A stretch of 16,977 bases of DNA. It comes from JBBQDZ01 sp038237515 (GTDB lineage Bacteria; Actinomycetota; Thermoleophilia; Gaiellales; Gaiellaceae). The notes under the pieces were generated by a model. The model was given only the letters and a program-made list of their open reading frames with translations. It was not told the origin of the DNA and did not search any database. The stretch is from the NCBI GenBank assembly GCA_038237515.1, contig JBBRYP010000075.1, positions 1 through 16,977 on the forward strand. Reading direction: 5' to 3'. Within the stretch, counting starts at the first letter, position 1. Each line of letters starts with the position of its first letter. Position numbers and translations under genes: made by a program. Below, piece by piece: positions 1-7,133 of this stretch.

Positions 1-16
1 CTTTCGTCGTCACCAT
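1..16 (-). CDS. Start of a gene running off the left edge (partial, unidentified)
   Basis: Only the first five codons (M V T T K) are inside the window, so the product cannot be named. A start is called because an ATG at 16-14 on the minus strand is preceded by a strong Shine-Dalgarno sequence (AGGAGGT, positions 30-24) with a 7-nt spacer. The Shine-Dalgarno lies inside the 3' arm of a long hairpin (separate entry), which suggests regulated translation. The alternative is that the ATG is fortuitous and the hairpin is a terminator of a plus-strand gene that ends to the left. Confidence 0.45.
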
Positions 17-21
17 GTGGG

Positions 22-84
22 TGACCTCCTGACGGCAGGACCCGCGGCTGCCGATACAGCCCGTCTTGCCTGCTCAGGAGGTCA
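22..84 (-). promoter_or_regulatory. Hairpin that sequesters the Shine-Dalgarno of the left-edge gene (or a plus-strand terminator)
   Basis: Positions 22-32 (TGACCTCCTGA) are perfectly complementary to 74-84 (TCAGGAGGTCA). After a 2-nt bulge (33-34) pairing continues between 35-39 (GCAGG) and 69-73 (CCTGC). Inside the loop, 46-50 (GGCTG) pairs with 57-61 (CAGCC). Read on the minus strand, the 3' arm contains the ribosome binding site of the ATG at 16 and the 5' arm is its anti-Shine-Dalgarno, the layout of a translation-controlling leader. Read on the plus strand, the stem is followed by TTTT (85-88), so an intrinsic terminator is the main alternative. I could not match it to a known riboswitch class. 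Confidence 0.55.
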
Positions 85-287
85 TTTTGCCTACAGCCCC
101 GGACAGCGCCTACCCCGGAAAACGGTGGATCGAGGCTTAGATGGTTTGCCTCTGTCCACAAATACCCGAGCCGGCGGCGGTCCTCTCGCGGCCGACTTAT
201 TTGCCAAGGGCCAAAGGGCGGCCGTGCGTTCGGCGTTGCTGGTGAAGACGTGGCGCTAGGCCGACGGACCCGGTCGACCGCAGGCTT
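85..287. other. Non-coding stretch, probably leader of the left-edge gene
   Basis: About 200 bases between the hairpin and the frameshifted hydrolase contain no convincing gene. One plus-strand frame is open from the window edge to 259, but its translation resembles no family I know. The stretch looks less GC-rich than its surroundings and contains TTTGCC three times (86-91, 145-150, 200-205). It may be the 5' leader and promoter of the minus-strand gene at the edge. No tRNA was seen. Confidence 0.3.
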
Positions 288-850
288 TCAGGACGTGCCG
301 CCGAAGTCGACGTCCTTGGTCTCGACCGTCCCGGCCGTCCGCTCCGGCGCCGTCTGGTAGGTCCAGTACAGGTTCGTGTGCGCGATGACCTGGTCCGGCG
401 GCGGCGCCCCCCAGGCCGTCTGGTCCTCCGTCGTGTGGGCGTCGCTGACAAGGGTCGCGTCGTACCCCCTGGCGAACGCGCCGTGGAGCGTCGAGCGGAT
501 GCACGCATCGGTCTGTGCGCCGACGACGACGAGTCGCCCAACTCCGAGGCCCGACAGCACGGTCTCGAGGATGGTGTCCTCGAAGGAGTCGCCGTAGTTC
601 TTCTCGACGAGCGGCTCGGCGTCGCCGGGAGTCAGCTCAGGGACGATCCGCCAGTCGTCGCTCCCCCTCGCAAGCTGCTCGTCGGAGTGCTGGACCCAGA
701 CGACGGGGACCTGTTCCCGCCGCGCCTTCTCGACAAGGCTGCCGACTTTCGCGACGACCGCGTCACGCTCGTGAGCCCCGTCGACGACGCCGTTCTCTGC
801 ACGTCGACGACGAGGAGTGCGGTGTTCGGCCGGTCCTCGAGTGTGGTCAT
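288..850 (-). pseudogene. Isochorismatase-family cysteine hydrolase, frameshifted near codon 18
   Basis: The start is the ATG at 850, preceded by AGGGGAG. The first 18 residues read to VVDVQ, with the catalytic Asp. The reading then breaks and the family sequence resumes two bases later with NGVV and continues to the stop at 290-288. It includes the expected lysine region (VEKNYGDSF) and the nucleophile in GAQTDACIRST. The lesion is at 798-795, where CAGAG looks like a duplicated AG dinucleotide; removing it restores an uninterrupted protein of about 187 residues with all three catalytic residues. No ATG, GTG or TTG start exists just after the break, so as written no active enzyme is made. 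Members hydrolyse amides or related bonds; the substrate is not predictable. A sequencing error is possible, but the site is not a homopolymer. Confidence 0.85.
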
Positions 851-1012
851 GGTCTCCCCTTCCTCACGCTGGGCTCCTGTGTCCGTCCACGGTAGACCTA
901 CCCACCGACAGCGGGCCGGAACGAACCTCGGACCGCCACCGTCCAATGACGCCGGGAACGGATCTCCTCACCCCGCCCGCCTTCGATCACCTGGATCGCT
1001 GGATCGGCGTCC

Positions 1013-1491
1013 TCACGCGAGAGTTCGGCTTGACCGCGGCCGCTTGGCGCTCGTGCCCGGAGGGGGCGCACCGCGCTCGGCGGCGATCCGCTCGAGGAGG
1101 ACGGACCCGGCTCGTCGGAGGGGTCCTGCGGGACGAGCTCGCCGCGGAAGGCGCGCTCGAGGATTGAGCGACGGAGGGCGGCGCTGCGGCGCTGCGCGTT
1201 CTCGATCCCGTCACGCATCGCGTCGATCAGGGATAGCCGCTGCTCAAGGTCGGCGACGATTCGGTGCTGCTCTTCGAGCGGAGGCAGACGAATCGACCAC
1301 GCGGATAGGCGGGCAGCGCCAAGGTGGTGAATCCCGACGCCCGGGGCGGCACTCCCAAACGCCCCCGAAACAGCTGCGTGCTGAAGTACGACAGCGAGGA
1401 ACTTGGCGACCGGCCCTTTCGTCCGGACACGAAGGATCGTGTTTTGGAAGCAACAGTCCTCGATCTCGCCGTTCCAGATGGCGGCAGGGCG
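1013..1491 (-). pseudogene. hsdS: C-terminal remnant of type I restriction specificity subunit HsdS
   Basis: This translates to the end of a target-recognition domain and the following conserved coiled region: an NGEIEDCCFQN start, the motif WSIRLPPLEEQHRIVADLEQ, a helical stretch to RSILERAFRGELVPQDPSDE. The first target-recognition domain and most of the second are missing. Near 1104-1111 the frame slips by one base; after correction it continues as GSVLLERIAAERG and ends at the TGA at 1015-1013. The 5' end abuts, out of frame, the HsdR remnant at about 1491. HsdS normally gives a type I restriction-modification complex its DNA specificity; this piece cannot do so. No hsdM sequence is present in the window. 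Confidence 0.85.
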
Positions 1492-1835
1492 CCCTCGACC
1501 GCTGTCGGGAGGGCATCCGGGAGCCCATCGACGTACTTCGCGGTCTGCCAGGCGACCCCGGTCAGCGTCTCGCCCTCCTTCTTGGCCTCGGCGATGCCGA
1601 CAGCCTCGCCGTCCACGAAGAGCAGGTAGTCCGCACGTCCGTGCGGCGGCTTCAGCACGAACTCCCGCACCGCGACGCCGCGCGCGGCGCTCAGGTTCGC
1701 GCGGGAGTAATCCTGGACAGCCCAGCCTGCTGCGGCGAGCATGCGGTCGATCTCGACCCTCGCCCGCGCCTCGGGGGTCAGGTAGGCGATGCCGGCGTCG
1801 GTCACGGGGGCAGGGCCGGAGCGGACATGCGTCAC
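1491..1835 (-). pseudogene. hsdR: N-terminal remnant of type I restriction endonuclease HsdR
   Basis: About 115 residues match the HsdR N-terminal nuclease domain: TPEARARVEIDRMLAAAGW, the RGVAVREF strand, then a PD-(D/E)xK type site in GRADYLLFVDGEAVGIAEAKKEG (Asp69, Glu83, Lys85 from the GTG at 1835) and the AKYVDGLPDALP segment. The helicase/translocase domains that should follow (a further 700 or more residues) are absent; homology switches abruptly to HsdS in another frame at about 1491. The chosen start GTG (1835) overlaps the stop of the ERCC4 gene as GTGA, but a GTG at 1805 is also possible. If translated, it would run on to a stop at 1229-1227, giving about 202 residues with a meaningless tail. 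Whether the isolated nuclease domain still acts is unknown. Confidence 0.8.
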
Positions 1836-2524
1836 ATTGTCGTGGACGAACGCGGCTTTCGCGGGCTCGGCTCGACTGCTGAGTAGTGAAGGGTGGCAGC
1901 GAGCGCTTCGGCTCGCTCCCGGCCAATCCCGGGCACCGTCAGCCATTCCTCCTGCGTGGCGGCGAAGACGGCAGCCGGGCTTCCGAAGCGGGCGAGGAGC
2001 GCTCTCGCCGAGGTCGAGGAGATCCCGGGGACGGCCGCAAGGAGCGCCTCCGCGGCATCGGCCCCGGGAGCCGCCTTGGGGCGTTGGCTGTACACCGGCC
2101 GGTCGGGCGCCTCCTCGGAGCGCTGGCACCGCACGGCAAGGCGATGGATCCAGAGCGCCGAGTCGCGCTGATTGTCCGAGCGCAGTAACGCGACGCCCTG
2201 GTCGATCACCGCGAGGCAGATCCCGCGGATCGCGTTCGTCCCCAGCGGGCCGCGGTCGATGTCGGTGCCCTCCACGAGCAGGTACGGAAACGCGCAGGCG
2301 CCACGAAGCTTCGCCAGCTGCGGCCAGAGGCGCCCTTTCGGGACCGCGGCATGCAGGTCGCGGACGCGTTTGCGCTCGATCAGCGTGTCCGCGCCGACGG
2401 CGTAGTCGCCCGCGGGCAAGGAGGCTTCCTCGACCTCCGCGCCGAGGTCCTCGAGACGCGCGGCGATCGCGCTCGGCCGCTCGTGCACGTCGACGACGAT
2501 CCGGACGGGGCTCTGCTTCCCCAT
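1832..2524 (-). CDS. ERCC4 (XPF)-type nuclease with helix-hairpin-helix domain
   Basis: This 230-residue protein has the catalytic layout of the XPF/Mus81/Hef nucleases: VVDVHERPS (Asp12, Glu15), LPAGDYAVG (39-44) and IERKRVRDL with the ERK triad at 50-52 and Asp56. A C-terminal tandem helix-hairpin-helix region (about 160-213) contains two PGI motifs (VPGISS, VPGIGRERAEAL). It should bind and cut branched or structured DNA during repair. The helicase domain of archaeal Hef/XPF is absent, as in other small bacterial members. The ATG at 2524 fits the domain start; its ribosome binding site is weak (GTGAG). The stop overlaps the GTG of the hsdR remnant. All catalytic residues are present, so the gene appears functional. 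The last 15 or so residues are probably a non-conserved tail. Confidence 0.85.
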   Translation of the reverse strand: MGKQSPVRIVVDVHERPSAIAARLEDLGAEVEEASLPAGDYAVGADTLIERKRVRDLHAAVPKGRLWPQLAKLRGACAFPYLLVEGTDIDRGPLGTNAIRGICLAVIDQGVALLRSDNQRDSALWIHRLAVRCQRSEEAPDRPVYSQRPKAAPGADAAEALLAAVPGISSTSARALLARFGSPAAVFAATQEEWLTVPGIGRERAEALAATLHYSAVEPSPRKPRSSTTM

Positions 2525-2557
2525 CTCACGAGCATGCCTGCCGACCGACTCCGACGG

Positions 2558-2586
2558 TTGAACGGCCGCCGCGGGCGAAGTAAGCT
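2558..2586 (+). promoter_or_regulatory. Candidate sigma-70-type promoter of the ABC transporter operon
   Basis: TTGAAC (2558-2563) and TAAGCT (2581-2586) are separated by 17 bases, in the gap between the divergent ERCC4 gene and the transporter operon. The -10 box is weak (T, A and final T match). A GTATAC palindrome follows at 2598-2603. This is a pattern match only. Confidence 0.3.
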
Positions 2587-2643
2587 CGCGCGGGAGTCGT
2601 ATACACCATGCAAGGCACCCGCACCGAAGCCAAGGAGGGCATT

Positions 2644-3798
2644 GTGAGGAGGACAAAGTTGCGGCTGGCAGCGGCGCTGCTCGCGGCAGGAGCTGTCGCG
2701 ACGACGGCGGCGCTCGTGACGACGCAGGCGAAGGCAGGACCGGCCGGCCCGACGCGCACGACGGCGGACGTCGCCGGCGCGAAGGCGCAGATCGCCAAGT
2801 ACAAGAAGATCCCGACGTTCGACTACACCGGCAAGCCGTTCGACGCAAAGCAGGCGAAGGGCAAGACGATCTTCACGATCCCGATCTCGAGCGGGATCCC
2901 CTACATCCTCCAGACCGACCAGCTGATGGCCGCGATCGCAAAGCGCTACGGAGCGAAGTGGATCGAGTTCCCGAACCAGGGGCAACCGTCGCAGTGGGTG
3001 CAGGGCATGAACCAGGCGATCCAACGGAAGGTCGACCTGATCGTGCTCCAGGGTGCACCCCCGCCGCAGCTGCTCGGCCCGCAACTCGCCGCCGCGAAGA
3101 AGGCGGGCATCAAAGTCCTCCTGACCCACATCATCGATCCGGTCGAAGCCGCTCCCGCCGGCGTCGACGTCGCCGTTCCTGCGCCCTTCCAGCAGGCCGC
3201 GCGGCTCGAGGCGGACTGGGCGATCGCACAGACGAACGGCAAGGCGAACGTCCTCGTCATCACCTCGGACGAGGTGCTCCCGACGACCGGGATCAAGAAG
3301 GCGCTGCGAGCCGAGTTCGCCAAGCGCTGCCCCACCTGCAAGGCGAAGTACGTGAACGTCCCGGTCGTCGACTGGGCGACGAAGATCGGCACGGAGGTCA
3401 AGTCCGCGCTGACCGCGGATCCGGGGATCAACTACATCATCCCGATCTACGACAGCATGGCCTTCTTCGCGGTCCCGGCGGTGACCGAGGCGGGCAAGGT
3501 CGGGAAGGTTCGCGTCGCGACCTACAACGGGACACCCGACGTTTTGAAGTTCGTGATCGGGAAGAACGTCGTCGACATGGAGGTCGGCGAGAACCTCGAC
3601 TGGCTCGCGCATGCGGACATGGACGCCGCGATGCGAATCGTCACGGGTCACAAGGTGCCGAAGAAGCTGAACGAGCAAACACCGCTGAGGGTCTTCGACG
3701 CCTCGAACGTCGCGCAGACGGGTAACCCGCCGAAGTTCTCGACGGGCTACGGCGACGCGTACAAGAAGGGCTACGCGAGGATCTGGAGCGGCAAGTAG
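2644..3798 (+). CDS. Periplasmic-type substrate-binding protein of a CUT2-like ABC importer
   Basis: The 384-residue exported protein starts at GTG 2644, five bases after a strong AAGGAGG (2632-2638); an ATG at 2608 has no ribosome binding site. Residues 1-31 form a signal peptide (RRTK, hydrophobic AAALLAAGAVATTAALV, cleavage after AKA). There is no lipobox cysteine. The mature part has the RbsB-like two-lobe fold: GKTIFTIPISSGIPY begins lobe 1, DLIVLQGAPPPQL and KKAGIKVLLTHI are typical strand-loop elements, and ANVLVITSDEVLPTTGIKKAL begins lobe 2. It should capture a small polar solute and deliver it to the permease. The ligand cannot be read from sequence: the family carries pentoses, inositol, nucleosides and autoinducer-2. 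The ATPase follows after one base, so this is the first gene of a three-gene operon. Confidence 0.88.
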   Translation: MRRTKLRLAAALLAAGAVATTAALVTTQAKAGPAGPTRTTADVAGAKAQIAKYKKIPTFDYTGKPFDAKQAKGKTIFTIPISSGIPYILQTDQLMAAIAKRYGAKWIEFPNQGQPSQWVQGMNQAIQRKVDLIVLQGAPPPQLLGPQLAAAKKAGIKVLLTHIIDPVEAAPAGVDVAVPAPFQQAARLEADWAIAQTNGKANVLVITSDEVLPTTGIKKALRAEFAKRCPTCKAKYVNVPVVDWATKIGTEVKSALTADPGINYIIPIYDSMAFFAVPAVTEAGKVGKVRVATYNGTPDVLKFVIGKNVVDMEVGENLDWLAHADMDAAMRIVTGHKVPKKLNEQTPLRVFDASNVAQTGNPPKFSTGYGDAYKKGYARIWSGK

Positions 3799-3799
3799 C

Positions 3800-5386
3800 G
3801 TGACAGAGGCCCCCGGCGCCGACGGCGGGCACGACGAACGACCGCCGGCGCTGGCGGTCCGTCGCCTGTCGAAGAGCTTCGGAGGCGTACGCGCGCTCGA
3901 CGACGTCAGCCTGACGGTGCTCCCCGGGGAGGTGCACGGCCTCCTCGGGGAGAACGGCTCCGGCAAGTCCACGCTGATCAAGACTCTCGCCGGCTTCCAC
4001 GCGCCCGACGGCGGGGGCGTCCTCGAGGTCGGCGGTCGCAGCGTCTCACTCCCTCTTGAGCCGGGGGAGTTCCGCTCGTTGCGGCTGAGCTTCGTGCACC
4101 AGGACCTCGGCCTGATTCCGTCCCTCAGCGTCCTCGAGAACCTGAGGATCGGTGAGATCGCCGCCGCACGCGGGCCGCTCATCCGCTGGCGGCACGAGCG
4201 CCGGCGCGCCCGCGAGCTCTTCCGCTCCTACAACGTCGACCTCGAGCCGGGTGCCACCGTCGGCGAACTGCCGCAGGTCGATCGGGCACTGCTCGCGATC
4301 GTTCGCGCGGTCGACGCGATCGCCGGTGCCGATGGGCGCGGAGTCCTGATCCTCGACGAGCCGACGGTCTTCCTGCCGAAGAACCGGACGGAGCGCCTCT
4401 TCGCACTCGTCCGTCAGATCGCGACCGCGGGTTCGAGCGTCGTCTTCGTGTCGCACGACCTCGACGAGGTTCGGAGGGTGACCGACCGCGTGACGGTCCT
4501 CCGCGACGGCCGCGTGCAGGGAACGGTGGTCACGCGCCAGTCCTCGGAACGGGAGCTAGTCGAGCTGATCCTCGGCCGGCGCCTCGACCGCTTCGAGGCG
4601 GAGCCGCACGACCTGACCGGAAAGACCGTCGAGGTCGTCGTGGAAGGCTTGTCCGGCGAGGTGGCCCACGAACTCTCGTTCGAGATCCATCGCGGCGAGA
4701 TCGTCGGCATGACCGGCCTCGTCGGATCGGGCTTCGAGGAAGTGCCCTACCTCCTGTTCGCCGCCGCGGTCGCACGGAGCGGGCGGCTGGTGATCCGCGG
4801 GAACTCGTACGACCTGCCGGCGATGACGCCGCAGGCGGCGCTCGAGGCCGGGGTGGCGCTCGTACCCGCCGACCGGCAGGGTGCCGGCAGCGTGGGTTCC
4901 CTGAGCGTCGCCGACAACGCGATGCTGCTCGTGCTCAACGAGCACGCGCGCGGGCCGGTGCTGCGGCGGCGGCGCCTGAGCGCCTCGGCGCAGCGCCTGC
5001 TCCGGGAATACGAGGTGCAACCGCAGAACCCGCACGCCGAGTACGCGTCCCTCTCCGGCGGCAACCAGCAGAAAGTGATGCTCGCAAAGTGGTTGCAGAC
5101 GCGACCGGCGCTGCTCGTGTTCCACGAGCCCACGCAGGGGGTCGACGTCGGCGCCCGCCAGCAGATCTTCCGGATCATGAAGGGGTCCTCCGACCACAGC
5201 TCGGTCGTGTGCGCGAGCTCCGACTTCGAGCAGCTGGCAGCCGTCTGCGACCGTGTGCTCGTCTTCGGCGGCGGGCGCGTCGTTCGCGAGCTGGTCGGCC
5301 GGGACGTCACGAAGGAGCGCATCGCGGAGCAGTGCTACAACAGCGTGGCGCTCGCCGAGAGCCTCGCGGTTGCGGAGCCGGGGTGA
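3800..5386 (+). CDS. Two-domain ABC transporter ATPase (RbsA/XylG-like)
   Basis: The 528-residue protein has two fused nucleotide-binding domains, the normal CUT2 layout. Domain 1 has Walker A GENGSGKST (50-58), Q-loop HQD (100-102), Walker B LILDEPT (183-189) and H-loop SHD (218-220). Its signature motif is atypical: VGELPQ near 154-159 instead of LSxGQ/E. Domain 2 has a degenerate P-loop GLVGSGFEE (306-314), as is usual for CUT2 second domains, an intact signature LSGGNQQ (418-424), and a Walker B in which Asp is replaced by His (LLVFHEPT, 438-445). The protein powers import through the permease. GTG at 3800 follows the stop of the binding protein by one base; the ribosome binding site is weak, suggesting coupling. 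The stop overlaps the permease start as GTGA. Confidence 0.9.
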   Translation: MTEAPGADGGHDERPPALAVRRLSKSFGGVRALDDVSLTVLPGEVHGLLGENGSGKSTLIKTLAGFHAPDGGGVLEVGGRSVSLPLEPGEFRSLRLSFVHQDLGLIPSLSVLENLRIGEIAAARGPLIRWRHERRRARELFRSYNVDLEPGATVGELPQVDRALLAIVRAVDAIAGADGRGVLILDEPTVFLPKNRTERLFALVRQIATAGSSVVFVSHDLDEVRRVTDRVTVLRDGRVQGTVVTRQSSERELVELILGRRLDRFEAEPHDLTGKTVEVVVEGLSGEVAHELSFEIHRGEIVGMTGLVGSGFEEVPYLLFAAAVARSGRLVIRGNSYDLPAMTPQAALEAGVALVPADRQGAGSVGSLSVADNAMLLVLNEHARGPVLRRRRLSASAQRLLREYEVQPQNPHAEYASLSGGNQQKVMLAKWLQTRPALLVFHEPTQGVDVGARQQIFRIMKGSSDHSSVVCASSDFEQLAAVCDRVLVFGGGRVVRELVGRDVTKERIAEQCYNSVALAESLAVAEPG

Positions 5387-6504
5387 CCGGAGCCGAGCAG
5401 CCGACGCCCGCCACCACTGCGGAGGAACGCCGGCCGCCGTTCCGCCCGCCCTCGCTGCGACCCGAGGACCTCGCCCAGCGCTTCGGCCTCGTCGCTGCTT
5501 GGGTGCTCGTGATCCTCTTCTTCAGCATCAAGCGACCCGACACGTTCTTCACGCGGGAGAACACTGCGACGATCCTCGGGTCGCAGGCCGTGCTCGTCGT
5601 TCTCGCACTCGCGCTGCTGATCCCGCTGACGGCCGGCGACTACGACCTCTCGGTCGCGGCGACGCTCGCACTGTCGGCGAACACGGTGGCGCTCCTGAAC
5701 GTCAACCACCACTGGTCGATCTGGTGGGCGATGGTCGGCGGGGTCGGCGTCGGGGCGATCGTCGGGACGGTGAACGGGGCATTCGTCGTCATCTTCGGCG
5801 TCGATCCCTTCATCGTCACCCTGGGCATGGCGACGTTCCTGCAGGGGATCGTCGCGTGGATCTCCGCGTCGCAGAACATCACGGGAGTCGCAGGCGTCCT
5901 GGTCAAGTGGACGATCGTCGAGCGGTTCCTCGACGTCCCGCTCGAGTTCTACTACGGGCTCGGGCTCTGCATCTTGATCTGGTGGATCTTCGAGTTCACA
6001 CCGCTCGGGCGGAGGCTGCTCTTCGTCGGGCGCGGCCGCAACGTGGCGCTTCTCTCCGGAATCCGCGTCGGCCGAATGCGCTGGGGCGCACTCGTCGCGT
6101 CCGGCGCGATCGCCGGTCTCGGCGGCGTCCTCTACGCCGGGACGCTCGGCAGCTCCGACCCGACCTCCGGGACGACGTTCCTGCTGCCCGCCTTCGCCGC
6201 CGTCTTCCTGGGCGCGACCGCCATCCAGCCGGGCCGCTTCAACGCGTGGGGGACGATCATCGCCGTCTACTTCCTCGTCACGGGGATCAACGGCCTGCAG
6301 ATCCTCGGAGTGCCCAGCTACGTGCAACAGCTCTTCTACGGCGGCGCGCTGATCCTGGCCGTGGCGCTCTCGCAGATCACGCGGCGCCAGGCCGACGCGA
6401 GCCGGGGACGCCTGCCGCTCTGGGCGCTGATCGCCGCGGCCGTCGCCGTTGTCGCCGCGTTCATCGGGCTGCTCGTCTACCTCGGGCTGACCCAGACCGG
6501 CTAG
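5383..6504 (+). CDS. CUT2-type ABC transporter permease (RbsC-like)
   Basis: This 373-residue integral membrane protein has about ten hydrophobic segments, the first after a roughly 33-residue Pro/Arg-rich cytoplasmic N-terminus. Family landmarks include PLTAGDYDLSVAATLALSAN (81-100, the counterpart of the GGIDLSVG motif), TVNGAFVVIFGVDPFIVTLG and GALVASGAIAGLGGVLYAG. It forms the transmembrane channel with the adjacent ATPase and binding protein. Start GTG 5383 overlaps the ATPase stop (GTGA) with GGAG just upstream; longer in-frame extensions would lie inside the ATPase gene. The stop TAG (6502-6504) overlaps the stop of the convergent amidohydrolase, leaving no room for a terminator between the operons. 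The C-terminus carries one extra membrane helix (LPLWALIAAAVAVVAAFIGLLVYLGL). Confidence 0.9.
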   Translation: MTGAEQPTPATTAEERRPPFRPPSLRPEDLAQRFGLVAAWVLVILFFSIKRPDTFFTRENTATILGSQAVLVVLALALLIPLTAGDYDLSVAATLALSANTVALLNVNHHWSIWWAMVGGVGVGAIVGTVNGAFVVIFGVDPFIVTLGMATFLQGIVAWISASQNITGVAGVLVKWTIVERFLDVPLEFYYGLGLCILIWWIFEFTPLGRRLLFVGRGRNVALLSGIRVGRMRWGALVASGAIAGLGGVLYAGTLGSSDPTSGTTFLLPAFAAVFLGATAIQPGRFNAWGTIIAVYFLVTGINGLQILGVPSYVQQLFYGGALILAVALSQITRRQADASRGRLPLWALIAAAVAVVAAFIGLLVYLGLTQTG

Positions 6505-7133
6505 CCTGGCGCTGCGGCGGCCGCGAGCGACTCCAGGTGGTCGAGCGTGTCCGCGAGCGACACCACGTCGCCGTATTTCGCGTCGATGTCGTAGAGGCTC
6601 TGCTCGTGGGCGACTTGGTTGCGGTCGCCAACCGCCTCCCGCGGCACGATCGGCCGGTAGCCGTACTGCAGCGCGTCGACGGCGGTCGCGCGGACGCAGC
6701 CGGAGGTCGACGCGCCCGTGACGATCAGCGAGTCACAGCCGTGCGCGGTAAGAAGCGCCTGGAGCGGGGTGCCGAAGAAGGACGACGCGAAGAGCTTCAG
6801 CAACACCGCCTCGTGCTTGCGCGGCGCGATCCGATCGTCGATCTCCGCCCAGCGGCTGCCGGCCTCCAGGGTCAGCAGCACGGGCACCTTTTCGATGAAC
6901 ACCTTCGCCACCTGCTTCTCGGCCTCGCCGTACGCGACCGTCGTGAAGACGACGGGGGTTCCCGCCGCCCGCGCCGCGTCCAGCAGCCTGGCGATCGCCG
7001 CGACGACGTCGTCGAGCTCGCAGACGAGCGGCGACTCCGGGTCGGTGAAGCCGTTGTTGACGTCCACGACGACGAGCGCGGGCCGCCGGCCGAAGCCGGC
7101 GCGCCCGTGGAACCCGGGGAGCCGGTCCGTCAT
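6501..7133 (-). CDS. Isochorismatase-superfamily amidohydrolase, N-carbamoylsarcosine amidase / maleamate amidase type
   Basis: The 210-residue cysteine amidohydrolase carries the catalytic triad Asp24 (VVVDVNNGF), Lys113 (LLKLFASSFFGT) and Cys146 (TGASTSGCVRATAVDAL). The FHGRAGFGRRPALVVVDV start, the KVPVLLTLEAG segment and the C-terminal HEQSLYDIDAKYGDVV are typical of the N-carbamoylsarcosine amidase and maleamate amidohydrolase (NicF) branch rather than of true isochorismatases. Such enzymes hydrolyse a carbamoyl or amide group with release of ammonia. The ATG at 7133 overlaps the hydantoinase B stop (ATGA), so the two are translationally coupled. An amide or N-carbamoyl acid produced by the hydantoinase is a natural substrate. 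It is the last gene of the six-gene operon. The exact substrate is inferred, not shown. Confidence 0.88.
   Translation of the reverse strand: MTDRLPGFHGRAGFGRRPALVVVDVNNGFTDPESPLVCELDDVVAAIARLLDAARAAGTPVVFTTVAYGEAEKQVAKVFIEKVPVLLTLEAGSRWAEIDDRIAPRKHEAVLLKLFASSFFGTPLQALLTAHGCDSLIVTGASTSGCVRATAVDALQYGYRPIVPREAVGDRNQVAHEQSLYDIDAKYGDVVSLADTLDHLESLAAAAAPG

Noticed and set aside
17..259. Possible plus-strand gene from the left edge
   Set aside because: Open for about 86 codons but resembles no known protein, has no ribosome binding site at its ATG, and crosses the hairpin at 22-84.
378..1886. Long plus-strand open frame of about 500 codons
   Set aside because: Arg/Pro/Gly-rich translation without family motifs; it is antisense to the hydrolase and the hsdS/hsdR remnants, as expected in very GC-rich DNA.
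6480..6530. Terminator between the two convergent operons
   Set aside because: The stops overlap and no stem followed by a T-run is present.
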